A stretch of 64,000 nt of DNA from positions 18,835,038 through 18,899,037 of the forward strand of contig OX421494.1 in the NCBI GenBank assembly GCA_949126835.1, written 5' to 3'. The notes beneath the pieces are model-generated. The model searched no databases, was not told where the DNA came from, and was given only the letters and a program-made list of their open reading frames with translations. Every line of letters starts with the position of its first letter. The stretch's first letter is position 1. This DNA comes from Anisus vortex. Lineage: Eukaryota > Mollusca > Gastropoda > Planorbidae. Below, in pieces: positions 25,501-35,639 of the stretch. Position numbers and translations under genes: made by a program.

Positions 25501-25780
25501 ATTTTAAAAATTTTACACGTCTGGAGGTCCCAAAACTGCTTTGACTTTGAGAACTTACTTCACCATCGCTATCGAAAGCGTCGGTACTCAGATCCAAACA
25601 ATTAGTATTGCGATTCCCGTTGTTACTGTTGATGTTTACATGAACTAGTTTACCATTGCTTTTCAGAATTTCATCGCGTCGATCATTTAAATTAACGAAT
25701 AAAGGTCCACAAAACCCTTCATCTAAAATATCACCATCCGAAGAAGCTCTTGGTCTCCCACCTGGAATAACTTGAGACAT
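10062..25780 (-). CDS. USP31: ubiquitin carboxyl-terminal hydrolase, USP31/USP43 type (10 exons)
   Basis: Cysteine protease that removes ubiquitin from proteins. Minus-strand exons: 24854-25780, 16588-16914, 15953-16155, 15639-15756, 15141-15244, 14967-15047, 14448-14574, 13817-13939, 12088-13624, 10062-10552. All join in phase with GT-AG borders, giving about 1345 residues, close to human USP31 (about 1350). Cys box GIFNHDNSCFMNAVLQCL has the catalytic Cys near residue 193; the QQL helix HDAQEFL follows. CxxC pairs CTKC (exon 2) and CPHC (exon 8) match the USP zinc ribbon. His box GGHYTAYC has His near 728, then WREFNDNK. A long Ser/Pro-rich tail follows and ends ESSV, a class I PDZ-type C-terminus. 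The exon 5 acceptor (15244) is the least certain border. USP43 is the alternative name, since the two paralogues may derive from one invertebrate gene. The start is the first Met of a 927-nt open exon. The nearest neighbour is MGMT, divergent. Confidence 0.92.
10807..10870. mobile_element. solo hAT-like terminus
   Basis: CAGTGGCATAACTAGGGGG is typical of hAT terminal inverted repeats. I could not pair it with an opposite end, so it is probably a truncated or decayed copy inside USP intron 9. Confidence 0.4.
11352..11472. repeat. 31-bp tandem repeat of a LINE tail hairpin
   Basis: Four units of AACCACAATAATCTTCTGTA followed by TAGAAAGATTA. The core AATAATCTTCTNTATAGAA is the conserved 3'-tail hairpin of the LINE family present at 56.1, 48.2, 37.5 and 60.4 kb. 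Confidence 0.8.
11800..11925 (-). mobile_element. possible degraded SINE (family A)
   Basis: Matches the reverse complement of SINE A at AGTTTCTGTGATCACGGTAT and GTCCAGAACAATG. Head and tail are not recognisable. Confidence 0.35.
12088..13624 (-). CDS. USP31: USP exon 9: His box and start of disordered tail
   Basis: 1537 nt. It begins TGQRRSKLMTLVDFPVDNLD, then YDLLGVSNHYGNMMGGHYTA with the catalytic His, and WREFNDNKVIDL with the third catalytic residue; TKEAYLLFYQRR closes the domain. The remaining about 380 residues are polar, Ser/Arg/Pro-rich and probably disordered, with an SR-like patch KRSRSRSTSPLSHK. The donor is CTG|GTAAGT at 12088/12087. Confidence 0.93.
13817..16155 (-). CDS. USP31: USP exons 3-8: USP insert and second zinc knuckle
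   Basis: Six short exons. Exon 3 carries VQMKDDGFGSTY and an acidic stretch ending in ALYAIETYSNE, equivalent to the insert of USP31 after the fingers. Exon 4 has TWKDLQKSILLAMED. Exons 5-6 (FQLRVYDGSS; AYSELMDEFDQPHIKLVAEW) are weakly conserved. Exon 7 ends VTLEECFKLYTQEER, and exon 8 contains DDAWLCPHCNQQQQ and SLPDILVLHLKRFKQ, the classic USP box before the His box. Confidence 0.88.
14100..14320 (-). mobile_element. SINE family A copy in USP intron 7
   Basis: The reverse complement carries a tRNA-like head (B box region GGGGTTTGAATCC) followed by the family body. On the plus strand, GGTGAAGCAGCGCTCACCAG and CCACGGCATACTAGG are diagnostic. It lies between USP exons 7 and 8. Confidence 0.8.
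16588..16914 (-). CDS. USP31: USP exon 2: zinc-ribbon first knuckle and fingers
   Basis: 109 codons in phase 0. Contains LFQALHSSTLMCTKCGERSS, the first CxxC of the USP fingers, then TFDPYLCVSLPLP, the typical strand after it. The donor is CAG|GTAAAG. Two in-frame acceptors (before LQIERTEEE or IERTEEE) are possible. Confidence 0.92.
17069..17204. mobile_element. hAT MITE with perfect 8-bp target duplication
   Basis: A 136-bp element with ends CAGAGCCCACACAAGC and (inverted) CAGTGCCCACACATGG. It is flanked on both sides by the identical octamer CTTCTACA (17061-17068 and 17205-17212). There is no coding sequence, so it is non-autonomous. It lies in USP intron 1. Confidence 0.88.
20333..21020. 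repeat. 21-bp minisatellite with interspersed 27-bp variant
   Basis: About thirty units of AAGAAACAGCTACTGGAATG+T. The left half is nearly homogeneous. The right half mixes in units ending TCGGGTGTAGGCCT, each carrying AGGCCTA. Unit length divisible by three opens several frames, so the Lys/Gln- and Tyr/Trp-rich ORFs here are not genes. Confidence 0.95.
21376..21455. mobile_element. 80-bp TTAA-bounded mini-element (piggyBac-like)
   Basis: TTAACCCTT at the left and AAGGGTTAA at the right form a short inverted repeat including TTAA, the piggyBac target. The inside contains a second hairpin, CAGTCCCG...CGGGACTG. No coding capacity. Confidence 0.55.
21486..21525. mobile_element. solo hAT-like terminus
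   Basis: CCAGGGCCGTGGTAAGGGG resembles CAGGGCCG hAT ends. A related inverted end, TACGGCCCTG, is at 55658-55667. No partner is nearby. Confidence 0.35.
21871..21900. mobile_element. solo hAT terminus abutting a SINE
   Basis: CAGGGGTCGGCAACCTTTAG followed by ATAA equals the inverted right end of the MITE at 55793-55955. It is cut by, or lies next to, the SINE that starts at 21907. Confidence 0.55.
21907..22195 (+). mobile_element. full-length tRNA-derived SINE, family A
   Basis: The head resembles a Leu/Ser tRNA: A box TGGCCGAGCGGCAGCGCG and B box GGGTTCGAATCCTGGTGC. A 200-bp body follows (GGGTCTACCCAGCTCTGATG; GTATGCCGTGGCCACAGAAA) and ends GGATCAATTTGGTTCGACGG and a TTACTTTACTTACC tail. 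This is the best copy in the window and defines the family. It should be transcribed by RNA polymerase III and mobilised by a LINE. Confidence 0.88.
23056..23265 (-). mobile_element. SINE family A copy
   Basis: The plus strand shows CATAGGGCCACAGAAGCAGC, CAGTTTCTGTGGCC and ACCAGGATTTGAACCCAGCA, the reverse complement of SINE A from tail to head. The middle is partly deleted or diverged. Confidence 0.75.
24854..25780 (-). CDS. USP31: USP exon 1: N-terminal tail, Cys box, QQL region
   Basis: 309 codons from the initiator Met to KSPK, with donor GTAAGT just inside. The first about 180 residues are low-complexity and basic/Ser-rich, and include a short basic patch RRVKFLKSMRKAVSRAFVK. The catalytic domain begins at TPGTIGIFNHDNSC. 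The GNTC of most USPs is DNSC here, as in the USP31/43 group. HDAQEFLLWLLDRIHED lies near the exon end. Confidence 0.93.
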
Positions 25781-26804
25781 TATTCAAAACATCACGGCTT
25801 AGGTGATGTTAACAACAGTGGCTTCAACAACACCATTTATTTCACCTGTGTATACGTCAGCCATAATGTTTAGTCTAAGAATCTTGGGATATGACAAACA
25901 CATGAATGATCCAGATTGCGTTAAAAAAGGAGGACAAAATATTTAAGACCTTTAAAAAAATTAAAGAAACATTTTACTCAAATCTAATTTTAAGCATACT
26001 AACAAAAAATCCTTTTAAAATTAATAAATTATTTTCTTTTACCTATATACGCACTTATCTAGATGTTATCGAAATATTGAATTTTCATTTTTTTAATGCA
26101 GGCCTACAACGGACCGGCAAATTTACTAAACATAATACATAGAATAGATCTGTATTTCAAAATAGTAAATAGTGTAGGCTCACAACACCTAGTCTGTGTG
26201 TAGTCGAAGTCTATGCTATAGATTCCTTAGATATTACGAATAAAATTCTAACGGTTAATGTCAATAGAAATGGTAAATTACAGCAGCTTAAAAAACTGAA
26301 TAGTCTACTTAAAAAAAAATAATTAAAACACAGACTCAATGCTGAGTATGAGTTAAATATACAATATTATTCAATATTTGACAATATACAATAAGTATTG
26401 AATAAGTAACAAAAAGCATAGGCCTAAGAATCAGTAGGCCTAACAATAATACAATAAATGAAAAATATAGGATAGTCTAAGGATTTAGGATAGGCCTAGG
26501 CCGCATATGACTGAATATCTATAGGCTATATATAGAATAGACATAGTGACATAGAGATAGACAGAGATAGATAGATCTAATTATAGTATAGTCTAAGTAT
26601 ATAGTGTGACATTCATGACCACTGATAGGCCTACAGAAGTCGTTGTAGAATTAAGTAAACATTCACTCATAGTCATACTTTTTAAATGTTGCATTTATTT
26701 TTTAAATGTTGCATTTATATATATATATATAATCTATAATATATATATAAAATAAAAGTACCACTCGGACCGAATTGATCTATATATATAGCCTATGTGT
26801 GAAT

Positions 26805-26966
26805 AGGTCCGGTGAAGCAGCGTTCCCTATATAGTGTCTGTGGCCATGCATACTGGTGATTGTGTGGCCAGTCCTATGCACAGCCGCCTAGCTTGCACCA
26901 GGATTTCAACCCAGGAACATCGGTACCCCAGCGCCGAACACGCTGCCAGTCAGCCACCATTCCCCA
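26805..26966 (-). mobile_element. SINE family A copy, internally deleted
   Basis: GGTGAAGCAGCGTTCC, TGTGTGGCCAGTCCTATGCA and CACCAGGATTTCAACCCAGG match SINE A in reverse. The central part is missing compared with the full-length copy. Confidence 0.75.
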
Positions 26967-26997
26967 TTATATATATATATATTTATATATATATAGG

Positions 26998-27061
<64 letters not shown>
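26967..27061. repeat. (AT)n microsatellite
   Basis: Almost pure TA dinucleotides, interrupted once by TAGGCTA. It begins at the head end of the neighbouring SINE. Confidence 0.95.
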
Positions 27062-27063
<2 letters not shown>

Positions 27064-27467
27064 TACATTTGTAATTCAGAAATCATTAATTATATTGATA
27101 CATGATACAGGCTAATTTTGTATAGGAGGGCCTAGCCTATATATAATATTAAATAAAATTAAGAACTCTATTCTAATTTATATAGATCTAATGTTTCTAA
27201 AAATAAAAAAATATATGTTTATATTAGTTCTAGTTGTTTAAATGAAAGGGACGTAATAAATGATATGATTTTACATAAGTCTTATTGTCCTAATTTTACA
27301 GAGTATTTTAATTTTTTATATTAAAATTAGATTATCTCATCAAAACTTAAATTTTAACTAGTGACTATTGAGACTTAAAATTATATATTGCATTTTTCTC
27401 CCGCCAAAACTTATTATTATAATCATTGCATTTTTTTTAAGGAAAATTATTAGGCCTACCAATTGAA

Positions 27468-29814
27468 ATGAAAAAACATTCTGTAACTAATATAATATGT
27501 TACAATGTCTCCAAGTTTATCCTTACATCACCTATTGGAGAAATAGAAATTCTAAGCTGCTCTGAAGGCCTACATTCTGTTTCAACCACTGATAAAGATG
27601 ACAGTACTTTTTCACCAGATGAAAAGTTGAGTCGAGAGTAACAATTATAATATCTTAAAAGGGGACATCTATATACCGAATATTATGTACACACTAAGGG
27701 GATGTGATGGTTGGAAAGGAGGATTTTGGTCATGGATACAAACAGGGTAGAATTTTTAAGGGTCTTGACTTTGAATGTGTACAGTAGGCTACTAATGCAC
27801 AAATTCATATATAGACCATGTAACAATAAAAAAAAAAACACAACCACTCAGGCAGAAAACTGATTGAAATCACACACATTGAATTTGAATACAATTTATC
27901 ATTACTTTCTAGCAGGGAGGCAGGTTTATGAAAAAGCTTTGATGAAAAGCAAGATTTGAATAGTTAGGCCTAAGCTATATGCCAGTTGCACAAATTCAAA
28001 ATGGTACAAATGGCATCTGAGGACGACTGTATCAAGATGGATATAATATGTGAAAAATCTGGTTATAAATGCAAAGAAAATTCTAAAATCTAAATTTTTT
28101 GGCAAGAATTAACATTTGAATCAGACTAAACATTTATACATTTATTAACTCTTTCTATACGTTTAGCCATACTGTAGGCCGGAACATTATGGCTCGGTTT
28201 GATTTTACGTATTGAAAGAGTTAAATCAGAACTTAAATTTTCTTAAAACATTGTATATTCATGTTTGATCTATAATTCCATATTTTGTTCTTTTTTATAA
28301 TTGTTTTCATGCATCTTTTAATTAGACAATAAAATATGAATGTGCTACAATGTTTCTTTAATACAGGGGTTCCCAACCAATGGGGGTCGAATGACCATCT
28401 CACGAGGGTCGCCAAAAACCATAAAAAAACATATTTTTGATGGTCTTAGGAACCGAGACATCACTAACCTATCCATCCCCAGTCAGGCCATATTTAGGAG
28501 TTGAGAAGTGAACACTTTCTGTTTGCCCAGCTATTCATCTTTTTCTTCCCTTGCAATAACATGGAGTAAGGGAGCATTGAGTTTAATGCAACACAATTTT
28601 ATCATGTCCCCTTTAGTTTATAGTTTATGGTTATTTAAAAAAAATGATCTTTTACAAATAATTATACTCCTTTGAATAAAAGTGAGTAAAATCTGCTATA
28701 GCCTTATATTGTTTAAAAGTGAGTGAACATTTATTTATTAAAGATTTTTTGTTTGTTTTGTTCATTTAGCTTAGCCTAATTCAAATGATGAATTATTATA
28801 TTAAATGTGGAGCTAAAATAGATACCCTAGATGTTAATGTTAAATGTCTAGTGTAGGTCTACATCATAAACTAATAGCGAATGAAAGCATATGTCAAGTG
28901 GAGAGTAAGTGATGTCTATAGCACAGGCATTGGAAACAGTCAAGCTCTCTATAATTATAATACTTATTTCTCCTAAAACCATCAATTTTAACTAGTCATA
29001 AATTTTTAAACTGCTATTATATATTTAAGCCTTTAATGTATTTTTTTTCTTTATTGTTCTTGCAGAATCCCTGTTCTAGTAAAACCTAACTCATCTAACA
29101 TAGCAGAATGTGGCCCAGCTCAAAAAGCCTATTTATGGTTGAAGAACTTTTTTTCTTTGAGTCTTACAAGTACTGCTATCGACATCCCCCCTTTATGCAA
29201 AACTGTTTTAAAATCAGGTAAAACAATATAAATAAGATACTTGTACTACTTTATGTAGTTCTATCATTACCAGTTTCAGTTATCAATAAAAGCATTTGAA
29301 TTTTAATTTGAAGTGTTTTCATTGTTTTAACTATAAAAAAAAAAGGAAAAGTGAATCTTTTTCCCAGTGAAAAACAGCTAACTTGTGACCAGTAAACAAA
29401 TAATAAAGCCATCAATTATAAATTAGGAAAGATTATATAAAAATGTTTGAAAGAAAATATTTTACTATAATAGTAGCAATAGCTATGAAATGGCAATTAT
29501 TTCACAGTTGTTGTGAATTGAACATCTATTTTTCAACAGATACTTTCTGCAGTAAGGTCCTCCATCTTCTTCCTTCTGTTGCTCCGTCGGGTACAACCAT
29601 AACTTACAAAGATCTAGCACAAGCCTGTGGCAATACAAAGGCTTGTAGAGCTGTGGGTCATGCCATGTCCAGCAATCCTTTTCCTCTTATCATTCCCTGT
29701 CACAGAGTTGTCTGTTCTAATGGAGATGTGGGAAATTATTCCCAGGGCAGAAGAAATAAAGTCAAACAATGGCTTCTCAATTTTGAAAAAGCTTCTAGAA
29801 ATTTGAAACCATAA
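27468..29814 (+). CDS. MGMT: methylated-DNA--protein-cysteine methyltransferase (3 exons)
   Basis: Suicide enzyme of the nucleus that transfers alkyl groups from O6-alkylguanine to its own Cys. Exons 27468-27637, 29066-29217 and 29540-29814 join in phase (2, then 1) into 198 residues; human MGMT has 207. Exon 1 is the N-terminal domain (FILTSPIGEIEILSCSEGLH). Exon 2 gives PAQKAYLWLKNFFS and IDIPPLC. Exon 3 holds the DNA-binding and active-site domain: TTITYKDLAQACGN, RAVGHAM with the arginine finger (Arg144), IIPCHRVVCSNGDVGNYSQG with nucleophile Cys161, and VKQWLLNFE. Exon 1 ends at GA|GTAACA and exon 2 at TCAG|GTAAAA. By spacing, the human zinc ligands Cys24, His29 and His85 correspond to Cys31, His36 and Cys101; human Cys5 probably corresponds to Cys11. 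AATAAA-like signals lie near 29920. Confidence 0.95.
28145..28224. mobile_element. 80-bp TTAA-bounded mini-element in MGMT intron 1
   Basis: Starts TTAACTCTTTCTATACG and ends CGTATTGAAAGAGTTAA, an imperfect inverted repeat of about 17 bp including TTAA. It is the same size as the element at 21376 but differs in sequence. A half copy starting TTAACTCTTTC is at 63717. Confidence 0.6.
28365..28450. mobile_element. hAT-like terminus in MGMT intron 1
   Basis: CAGGGGTTCCCAACCAATGG then GGGTCG...GAGGGTCGCC is a familiar hAT end type. No opposite end was found within the next few hundred bases. Confidence 0.55.
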
Positions 29815-32800
29815 AATATTTAAACACTCTCATATTATGTCTTTATTCAATTCATCTCTCTCTTTTTTTCTTCCTTTCTGCACTGAGATATTTGTTTTGC
29901 TCTTGTTTACAATGCAAAAATAAACAACAAAAAAAAAAGTGCTGTTTTTTTTTATTACTGTATATTGTGGATGTTTTTACCAAAAAAAATAAATTGAAGT
30001 GATTATAAGGAGATTTTCATGTTCAAGTATAATGCCCATGCTTATGAGAAGAAGTTTGCACATAACACTATGTATTATGTGAAGAAGTTCCCTTTTCCCA
30101 ATGTACACATTTTCATTTCACTGTTGACACATTAATGTTGTGTTGCAGAAACATAGTGTTTCACCACCCTTTGAATAATGAAGAATCAAAACAACAACCT
30201 AGAATATCTTTCTACCTAAACAAGCTATAAGCTCTGGTCCAGGGCAGAACAACATTATGGGGTGGACTATAAGGAGATGGGCGTTAAAATTGTGATGACC
30301 ATAATATTAAATCCTCTATTTTGGCCACAGATAACTGAAAATTCTTTAAAAAGTCAGCTATCTCTGAGTCGAGAAGGTTTTGATCATCAACAAACATAAG
30401 TCATTATTTGAGTTTTTGGATTGTGATTGAAAAGAAATACTAAATCTTTGACAAAACATTGTCCAACATCTCCTTGTATCTCTCTTAATATAATTAAATT
30501 AAAGAGAAGCCTAATTGCACCTTTGATAATAATAATAGAGATGTTTTTTTTAAACTTATCAAGAATCAATAGGTACAAATAAATCAGCTTCTTTTATGTT
30601 TGTTTTTTGTTGGCTGTCACTGTTTGTTATCAAGAAAAATTGAATGAAACTCAAAATATCCAAATTAAAATGTCTTTATTGATGACTATTCAAACATCAA
30701 TTCTAAACATGAAACAAAATTTCATTATTTTATTTTAAATTGAATATATTTTTTTAAATCGAGCATAATTTTAAATCAAAGCAATCAATATGAAAAAAAA
30801 AATCATTAACAAAAAAAAATTAATCTTAAGTTTAAAATAAGTGGGCTATTTGATTTTGAAGTAGCTGATAAAATAGATAAAAACAAATTTGTGTGTGACA
30901 AAAAAATTATTTCACAAATGTTTCCAACCAACTTGGTAATCTATATAGTGATTGCATCAAATGCCTGCTGACACAAAATTCGTCTGTCACTAGTTAATGA
31001 TAATGCTACTTAGTTTTTCTTTTTGGACTCCGAAGAAAACTATTTGTGATAACACTATTTACCATATACCCATTGTAATTATTTATTACCATATAACTAT
31101 TTGTTCTAGTTCTGAAAGTAGTGGATAGGAATTCAATATTTATTTATGAGCTTATTATCACAGTTACTACATGAATACTTGAATAGTTTAATGATATTCT
31201 TAGCACTTTGCTAATACTTAGTGTAATAGGGCTACAAAGGATTTAAATTATCACAGTATATACACACAAATCATTATTGTTTCGAATATATTTATCATAC
31301 ATTATTAGACTAGTTCAAATAGTGGGATAACATATTTTTTTTATAGAATTAAAATAAAAAGAAATTTATAATGAATAATGTACGGTATGCAGGTAGCATA
31401 GTATATAATCTTATTGGAATTTAAAAACCTCTATAACATGTAATGTATTTTTCAGTGTTTACAAGAGATGACTAGACAAAAGTTTAGCTGAGAAAATCTT
31501 GAGTTTTTAATTACAATACATACTGAATCTTTGTAACATTATCATACAGTGATGTAAAGACCAACCTAAATATTTCTTACATTTTTAGGCAAAAGAAAGA
31601 CATGTCAAATTACAAAGCAAAAATAAAAGAAAGTAATAATTAAACACATTGACAAAATTTATAAGAACAAAATAAAGAATAATTTCTGCTTATACTTTTT
31701 TTAAATATGCAATTTTACTGACACATATTTCATTAAATTTAAACACATGGATGCATACACATGTGTATGTAGTTTATTGGATCACACACATATAGACAAA
31801 ACTAATGCATTACACATTATGATCACTTACATATACCAAAACAATTAGGAATAATAAATATTCTCTCCCAATATGTATAAATGGCAATAAAATAAATAAA
31901 ATATTACAAACTGGGATATGCAAACATTACAGTATAGTCTAACATACAGCGGAGTCCTCATATGTTTAATTCTACTTCTTCAAATTGTTCCTCAAATTTA
32001 AGAGCCATCAACTGTCCTATTTATAGGCATGCAGCAACAAAAACCACCTAGCCTGTCCATTGCAGTTTTTAATCCGTAAGGAATTGTCTCTATGTTTGAA
32101 TCTCTATGATAAAAACTATTGTAACACAATTATCCTACATTTAGATGATATCTAGAGATATTTTAATGATAAAAATATTTCTATTCTATACCGATGCCTA
32201 AACTTAATTTTTCAAGGAAAATAATTTATAAAGAGTAAAAAACTCTTTACAATGGCCAAGTTATTAGAAGTTGAAACAATAAAAATTCTTATTTCATGAT
32301 TATGTACTATAACTATTTCATTTAACAGAAATAAATAGTATTTTTAACTGGCAAATTTCCATGGTTTTAAATTATATAGGCTGCACTAAAATGTATTAGG
32401 TAGTTCCTTTTTGTTTGAAAATTTAAAAAAATGAAAATTTTAAAACAACTAAATGGACTTGTTAAGCTATGCTAATTAGGACTCAACTGTAAGTGTTTGA
32501 TGACAAATCTAAGAGTGCATGACATTGAAAATGAAAGATGGTCAAAATGAAAAATTGCAGAATAAAAATATTATACACGCTTGTTATCACAGTAGAATAT
32601 CAACTAATGAAACTCTGGAATATTTTAATGAAAATGCTTAAAGTTAAACTTCACTTTCAAGCTTTAGTTTATAAATGTGCAATATATGATTTTAGTCATA
32701 ATCTAAAAAAAAAAGACAGTTATCCACAGATGTCAATATTAAATTTCTGAAAAACAAAATGCTACCAATTGATTATACACCAATTTGTATGGATGATTAC

Positions 32801-32968
32801 ATGTTTTGGTGAAATAAAAAGTTAATTTCTATATAAGATCAAAGCTCAATCTACATTAATTTGTCAGTCCCTTATCTAAAAGTTATTTGAAATGGTAACA
32901 CATCTAAACTAGGACCTGTAATGAGTATAAGCAATCAACTGACTCAGGCCCTAGTTACAACAGGTGTT
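29815..32968. other. intergenic, no gene recognised
   Basis: Very AT-rich sequence between the convergent MGMT and PP1-like genes. Includes the MGMT 3' UTR and probably the PP1-like 3' UTR. The short open frames (30387-30578, 32538-32750) are of AT-rich codons without motifs. Confidence 0.5.
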
Positions 32969-33046
32969 TTAAGGGTTTGAGAATCCCAGCAGTTCACCTG
33001 CCAAAGCAGTGTTGCCATAGTCACAGATGTAAAAGTTTTTTTCAAA
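32969..33046 (-). CDS. possible alternative last exon of the PP1-like gene
   Basis: Local GC is higher than the surroundings. A polypyrimidine-poor acceptor TTTACAG lies at 33057-33051 and a second AG at 33048-33047. From the second AG, 25 codons read FEKNFYICDYGNTALAGELL then GFSNP and stop, in phase 0. The previous exon at 35693 can end in phase 0 at a GTAAGA donor (35648-35643), immediately before its own in-frame stop. If the first AG is used instead, the protein ends after Thr-Val. No family is recognised, and an open run of this length can occur by chance. Confidence 0.3.
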   Translation of the reverse strand, partial: FEKNFYICDYGNTALAGELLGFSNP

Positions 33047-33857
33047 CTGTCTGTAAAGATAGAGAATTAATGTATAAGTGTTACATAACATATAACAAAT
33101 GATTAAAATTACAGTGCATGGAAATAAACAGTGGTTAGATATTGCCACAATGGACGTTAAGCAGTGAATCCCACCAAAAAAAAAAAAAAAGAATCATCAA
33201 TTAAAAGCAGTTTTATAGAACAATGCACATAAGGTAGACTTAGCCATTAATGGTGTCATGATATTTGATAAAACTATACAGCACATTTGCGAATCCAGTG
33301 AAACACATTGTATTCTATTTTGGAAACAGATACACAATTCAAAAGAAGAATGCAAATTAATGTTATCTAATTAATCTAATATAAATGCGCATACATTTGT
33401 GCAAATAAAAAAGTTATAAAAAAAAACTAATATATCTTTATGCTGCCCATTTCTTTAAAAAAAAAATTAATTGCAGAATATGAAAATGTATTGAATGAAA
33501 CAAGCTTAAAGCAATAGGTGATTGTATCAATGTAAAATATATGGATGTTTTAAAAAAAATGATAAACAAGGAAAAAATAAAAAGTGAATAAAATAAAACA
33601 AAATTAGTTTGATTCTGTGCTGTCAAAAACAAAATCTCTTTTTAGGCAAAAGCTAACAAGTATTGTGTTTAACATTTTCTTTCAATAAAATATTTTTATT
33701 AACTTAAGTTATGAATATCAAGTGAAACAAAAATTAATTTAAAAAATTTAATACAACACAAATTGAATAAATAATAGTCAAAGTCTAAAAGACATTTTAA
33801 AGTTAAAAAACATTTCATGATATTTTTCTGTGTATATATGAAAACAAAAAGTTAAGC

Positions 33858-34124
33858 ATCCTGTCAGGCCAACTTAGTCCATGGGTCCACTGAAAATGCC
33901 ATTACAACTTTCAATAGCCACGGAATACTAAGAGCTTGTGTGACAAACACAATGCCCAACAGTTATTTTTACTACTTCCCAACAAATATCAGTAACCATC
34001 AGAGCTGGGTTGACTTGGGGGACACCAGCCGAACCCTGGGAAAAACCTAGCCTTCACCAGGCTTCATACTACGGATCCTTAGTGCAGCCATTGGAGCATG
34101 ATAATGCTAGACCAATATGAACAT
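33858..34124 (-). mobile_element. SINE family A copy, diverged
   Basis: The plus strand shows ATCCTGTCAGGCCAAC, AGAGCTGGGTTGACTTGGGG, TTCACCAGGCTTCATAC and other family blocks in reverse order. It is clearly older than the copy at 47673. Confidence 0.7.
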
Positions 34125-35639
34125 GCTACTTATGTACATTATTTATTTCATGAAATTTTCTATTTAGCTTTTGACTTTTAGCTGACCTAAGCATAAGAGG
34201 GAATTGTGTGGCCAATAAAACTGGTACACTCTGTTTACAAAATTGCAAGGTATTCAATGATAACTTTAATTAAAAGTTAAAAAAATATGAACATAAAACT
34301 TTCAACATAAAAAAAAAACACCAGCAAAAACTTTAAATTAAAATATGCCAATTTATAAGAAGAAAAAAAAACACTTTAAAAAGTCTTTAAAAAGCAAAAT
34401 GTGCAGGCAGTCTTAAAAATAAACAACAACAAATGTTTTAATCTAACAAAAAATGTTTATTTGCAAAAGACGATTAAGGAATGAGTAGAACAAATGAAAT
34501 TGAATTACAGATATAAAAAAAAGTTTTAATACTTATCTCAAAATACAGTATTGATTGTGTAACAGCTGTATCCTTCTATTATCATTTGGTTTCATTTCAA
34601 TATGCAAAGTACCAAAAAAAACAATAGCTCAAGTTTACCTTATCACAATAGTGGGTTTTAAATAAAGGAATGAAATAAAAAATTATCAAGTGGAAAAAAA
34701 TCAAGTATTTGGTCAACTTTTTTGTAAAATTATCTTTTGGTCATTTTGAAATAATAAAAAGGAGAAATTTCTAAATAGAAAAAGGAATAATTTGAGAATT
34801 TTACACAATTAATATATTTCATAGTGAATATGTATTCAGTGTTTTTCATTTAGATTTGATATTTATCTCCTAATACTAAGCATTTTCCTTATAACATGGA
34901 CTAAAAAAGGTTAATATTTAATAGAACATGGAAACGTATTTTGAATTCTTTTCTTTTTCAAAAATCTAAATGAAAATAAAGAAAAAGAACTGCTTGATAA
35001 AAGACTTCTTTGTTTTCTAATTAATATTTTTTTCTATGGGATATGCAGAGAGTTTTTAAAAGAGGTTCATTATTAAAAGCATAGTTGTTCTGAAGATACT
35101 TTCAACACTAAAATACTTTATGTGTTTCAAAATATGCCCAATGATAGTAAGCCATACAAGTGTTCATTTAACGAGCCATAGGAAGATAAACAACATGAGA
35201 ATTAACCATAGATGTCTAGTGATATGATCATCGCTATTTAAAGTTTATTACAAGAAATGCGCTCCAGTGATGTTCAACCTTTTACTCCAATTAGTACTAA
35301 GTATTTTCTAAAGCCCAAAAAAAAACATACTAAAAAAAATGCCTACATTTAAAAATGAAATTCTATGTTCACACTAAAAAGAAAATATCTGTGCACGTTA
35401 GAGGACAGCATTCTTTGCTAAAACATTTGCAATCATTAAATAGTGAAATTAAAAAGTAAATATTTCATACATTCAATTAAAACAATGTTTTCATTTAGTA
35501 ATGCAAGAATTTTAAACAGATACTGTTATAGTATTATACTGGCTTGTTGTTCTCTGAAACAGATGGATACATTTCATGTAATGAATTTTAACTTAGCGAT
35601 CTTTGTTGTTGTCCAGTCATCTCTAGAAATATTCTCATC

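Larger units (their letters stand above)
25781..27467. promoter_or_regulatory. divergent USP-MGMT intergenic region
   Basis: A 1.7-kb gap between the two start codons, which point away from each other, so both promoters must lie here. No TATA box can be assigned with confidence in such AT-rich DNA. It contains five copies of TAGGCCTA (26419, 26435, 26491, 26626, 27451), a SINE and an AT microsatellite. Confidence 0.45.
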
